Assembly: GCA_946481035.1 (NCBI GenBank)
Contig: CAMLNK010000285.1
Location: 1-6,011 of the forward strand
From: an uncultured Dyadobacter sp.
GTDB lineage: Bacteria > Bacteroidota > Bacteroidia > Cytophagales > Spirosomataceae
Direction of reading: 5' to 3'
DNA length: 6,011 nucleotides
The notes under the pieces are model-generated. The model worked only from the letters and a program-made list of their open reading frames with translations. It made no database searches and was not told the origin of the DNA. This document shows, piece after piece, positions 4,362-6,011 of the stretch. The position numbers and the translations under genes were made by a program. How positions within the stretch are numbered: position 1 is the stretch's first letter; each line of letters begins with the position of its first letter.

Positions 4362-6011
4362 TTACTTTTTGTTTTTGGGAATATTCATGCTGCTGAACTC
4401 GCCTTTTTCAAGCTGTGCCGCCTGACTGAAAAGCTGCACCGCCTGCTGATAGACATTATCGCTCGGGTTCAGCACCTGGAATACCTCGTTGTTCAGGCCG
4501 CTTTTTTGCTTTCTACCCCACACATAACGACCAATGATCGCCTTCGTCTGCGAGGTAATGAGTGATTTGGAAAGGCTTAGTTCTTTCTCATTTGGCTTAA
4601 TACCGGCCCTCGAAGCGTCTTTCACCAGTTCGGCCAGCATCGCATCCGATACCTGGAATGATTTCAGATATTCCTTGAATGGCTGTTTTTCCAGTTTCTT
4701 CTGGTTTTCGTTGGCATAACGCAGCGCATATTCGCGGATAATGTTTTTGGAATATAACTCAAACAGGTATTTGCTGTTCATCAATGTATCTTTTGCCACG
4801 AAAATATCCGGGGTAATACCGCCGCCGCCATACACAACGCGGCCGCCATCGGTTTTATAGATCTTAGTTTTATCGAACTTGATACTATCGACATTGAAAA
4901 GCTCCCCGCTTTCGTAACGATGCGCCAGATCCTGGCTGTAATCTTCGCCCTTGCCTAATTCATAAGGTTTTTGAATGCTGCGGCCGCTCGGCGTGTAGTA
5001 GCGCGAGATCGTCAGGCGCAGCTCGGAGCCGTCCTGTAATTTGATCGGCATCTGTACCAGGCCTTTTCCATAAGACCTTCTGCCCACTACCAATGCGCGG
5101 TCGTGGTCCTGCAATGCGCCCGCGAGGATTTCGGATGCCGAAGCACTCCCTTCATCCACCAACACGATCAACGGACCCTGCTCAAAAAGGCCATCCACAT
5201 GCGAGCGGGTTTTGCGGTCGAAACGGCTGTCTTTTCCTTCGGTGTATACCAGCAATTTATCGCCGGCAATAAATTCGTCGGCCATGCTGGTAGCACGTTC
5301 CATATAACCGCCCGGATTGCCGCGGAGGTCAAGAATGAGGTTTTTCAAGCCCTCAGCCTTCAAAGTTTTCAATGCAGATTTGAACTCGTCGAAAGTGGTT
5401 TCCGAGAAACGGCTCACTTTGATGTAACCAATTTCCTGATCCACCATGTAGGAAGCATCCACCGAATAGGTAGGAATGCGGTCGCGAACGACGGCGAAAT
5501 TCATTTTATCCTTTAAACCTACGCGCTCGATCGCCAGATCCACTTTGGTACCGCGTTTTCCGCGCAACAGTTTGTAAACCTGCGCGTTAGTCACGCCAGG
5601 ACCGGACAGGTTTTCTTTATTAACAGAAATAATACGGTCGCCGCTCTGGATACCGGCCGCTTCCGACGGGCCTCCGCTCAATGGCGTTACCACATAAACC
5701 GTATCATTATAGATATTAAACTCCACCCCGATGCCGTCAAAGCCCGATTCCAGCTGCGACCGGGCTGCCGTGGCTTCTTCCGCATTGAAATAGGCGGTGT
5801 GCGGGTCGAGCTTTTCCAGCATTTTAGAGATCGAGAAATCCACCAGTTCGTCGGTATCCACCGAATCCACATAATTATTCTCCACCAGCATCAGCACTTC
5901 TCGGAATTTCCCGTAGCCTTTCGCCACATCGGAGAGCTTCTTCCCACCGCTGAAAAACGTGCTTCCCAGCAGCACTCCCGCCGCCAGCGTGATCGCGATG
6001 ATGATAGGCAA
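4362..6011 (-). CDS. S41-family C-terminal processing peptidase (CtpA/Prc type), 5' end just outside window
   Basis: 549 residues are visible; the frame runs off the right edge, and the first codon here (TTG) is probably an internal leucine, with only a short N-terminus missing. Order: a hydrophobic membrane anchor or signal (about 2-20, PIIIAITLAAGVLLGSTFF), an N-terminal helical cap with KMLEKLDPHTAYF, a PDZ domain (about 88-175, with VVTPLSGGPSEAAGIQSGD) and the S41 protease core (about 180-370). The catalytic serine is S291 in the GSASASEI motif, and the general base is K316 in SYGKG, 25 residues later as in E. coli Prc and plant CtpA. Q320 matches the third conserved catalytic-site residue. 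LDLRGNPGG at 228-236 is the conserved core strand. A Lys-rich C-terminal region of about 150 residues follows and is typical of Bacteroidota members. It should act at the periplasmic face, trimming C-termini or degrading envelope proteins. It is the first visible gene of the probable S41-SDR transcription unit. Confidence 0.93.
   Translation of the reverse strand: MPIIIAITLAAGVLLGSTFFSGGKKLSDVAKGYGKFREVLMLVENNYVDSVDTDELVDFSISKMLEKLDPHTAYFNAEEATAARSQLESGFDGIGVEFNIYNDTVYVVTPLSGGPSEAAGIQSGDRIISVNKENLSGPGVTNAQVYKLLRGKRGTKVDLAIERVGLKDKMNFAVVRDRIPTYSVDASYMVDQEIGYIKVSRFSETTFDEFKSALKTLKAEGLKNLILDLRGNPGGYMERATSMADEFIAGDKLLVYTEGKDSRFDRKTRSHVDGLFEQGPLIVLVDEGSASASEILAGALQDHDRALVVGRRSYGKGLVQMPIKLQDGSELRLTISRYYTPSGRSIQKPYELGKGEDYSQDLAHRYESGELFNVDSIKFDKTKIYKTDGGRVVYGGGGITPDIFVAKDTLMNSKYLFELYSKNIIREYALRYANENQKKLEKQPFKEYLKSFQVSDAMLAELVKDASRAGIKPNEKELSLSKSLITSQTKAIIGRYVWGRKQKSGLNNEVFQVLNPSDNVYQQAVQLFSQAAQLEKGEFSSMNIPKNKK

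Noticed and set aside
5103..5516. A 137-codon open frame on the + strand inside the S41 protease.
   Set aside because: It is fully antisense to the PDZ/protease core, where the S41 motifs are intact, and has no recognisable domain.

Overview
The window looks like chromosome from a member of the Bacteroidota, most likely the Cytophagales (a Dyadobacter-like genome). Four things suggest this: a Met-zincin (DUF4953-type) metalloprotease, which is typical of that phylum; start sites without clear Shine-Dalgarno sequences; at least one promoter-like TTTG / TAnnTTTG pair of the Bacteroidota type; and the particular mix of gene families. The genus is an inference from gene content and was not tested by any search.

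Layout. The + strand holds the 3' end of a large zinc metalloprotease gene (1-990), followed by a strong intrinsic terminator (about 1000-1037). Next comes a compact M23-type metallopeptidase gene (1051-1725). Behind it, at 1724-2232, is a small, visibly AT-richer toxin-antitoxin locus: a promoter, a duplicated palindromic operator, a ribbon-helix-helix DUF6364-type antitoxin gene and a PIN-domain toxin gene. The - strand, read from the right edge, holds an almost complete S41 C-terminal processing protease (4362-6011), a YdfG-like short-chain dehydrogenase (3585-4337) and a fosmidomycin-resistance-type MFS exporter, fsr (2238-3482). The two strands converge at about 2235 with only 5 bp between stop codons.

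The most interesting part is the toxin-antitoxin locus. Both genes appear broken, by different lesions. The antitoxin has an apparent 1-bp deletion near 1920: the conserved C-terminal neutralising tail is still readable in another frame, from about 1920 to the stop at 2016-2018. The PIN toxin has lost its middle (roughly 60-70 residues by comparison with the family) while staying in frame. The operator, two 20-bp tandem units each centred on the palindrome ATGCGCAT, looks intact. This reads as a disarmed module caught in decay, possibly leaving a stand-alone RHH DNA-binding peptide.

A second feature is the 5' leader of fsr. A GC-rich 9-bp hairpin is followed directly by a small hairpin that contains the fsr start codon, so this leader could terminate the upstream dehydrogenase transcript or control exporter expression. 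The rest of the window is ordinary housekeeping or accessory coding sequence. No RNA genes, CRISPR arrays or insertion sequences were recognised, and no stretch of 300 bp lacks a gene.
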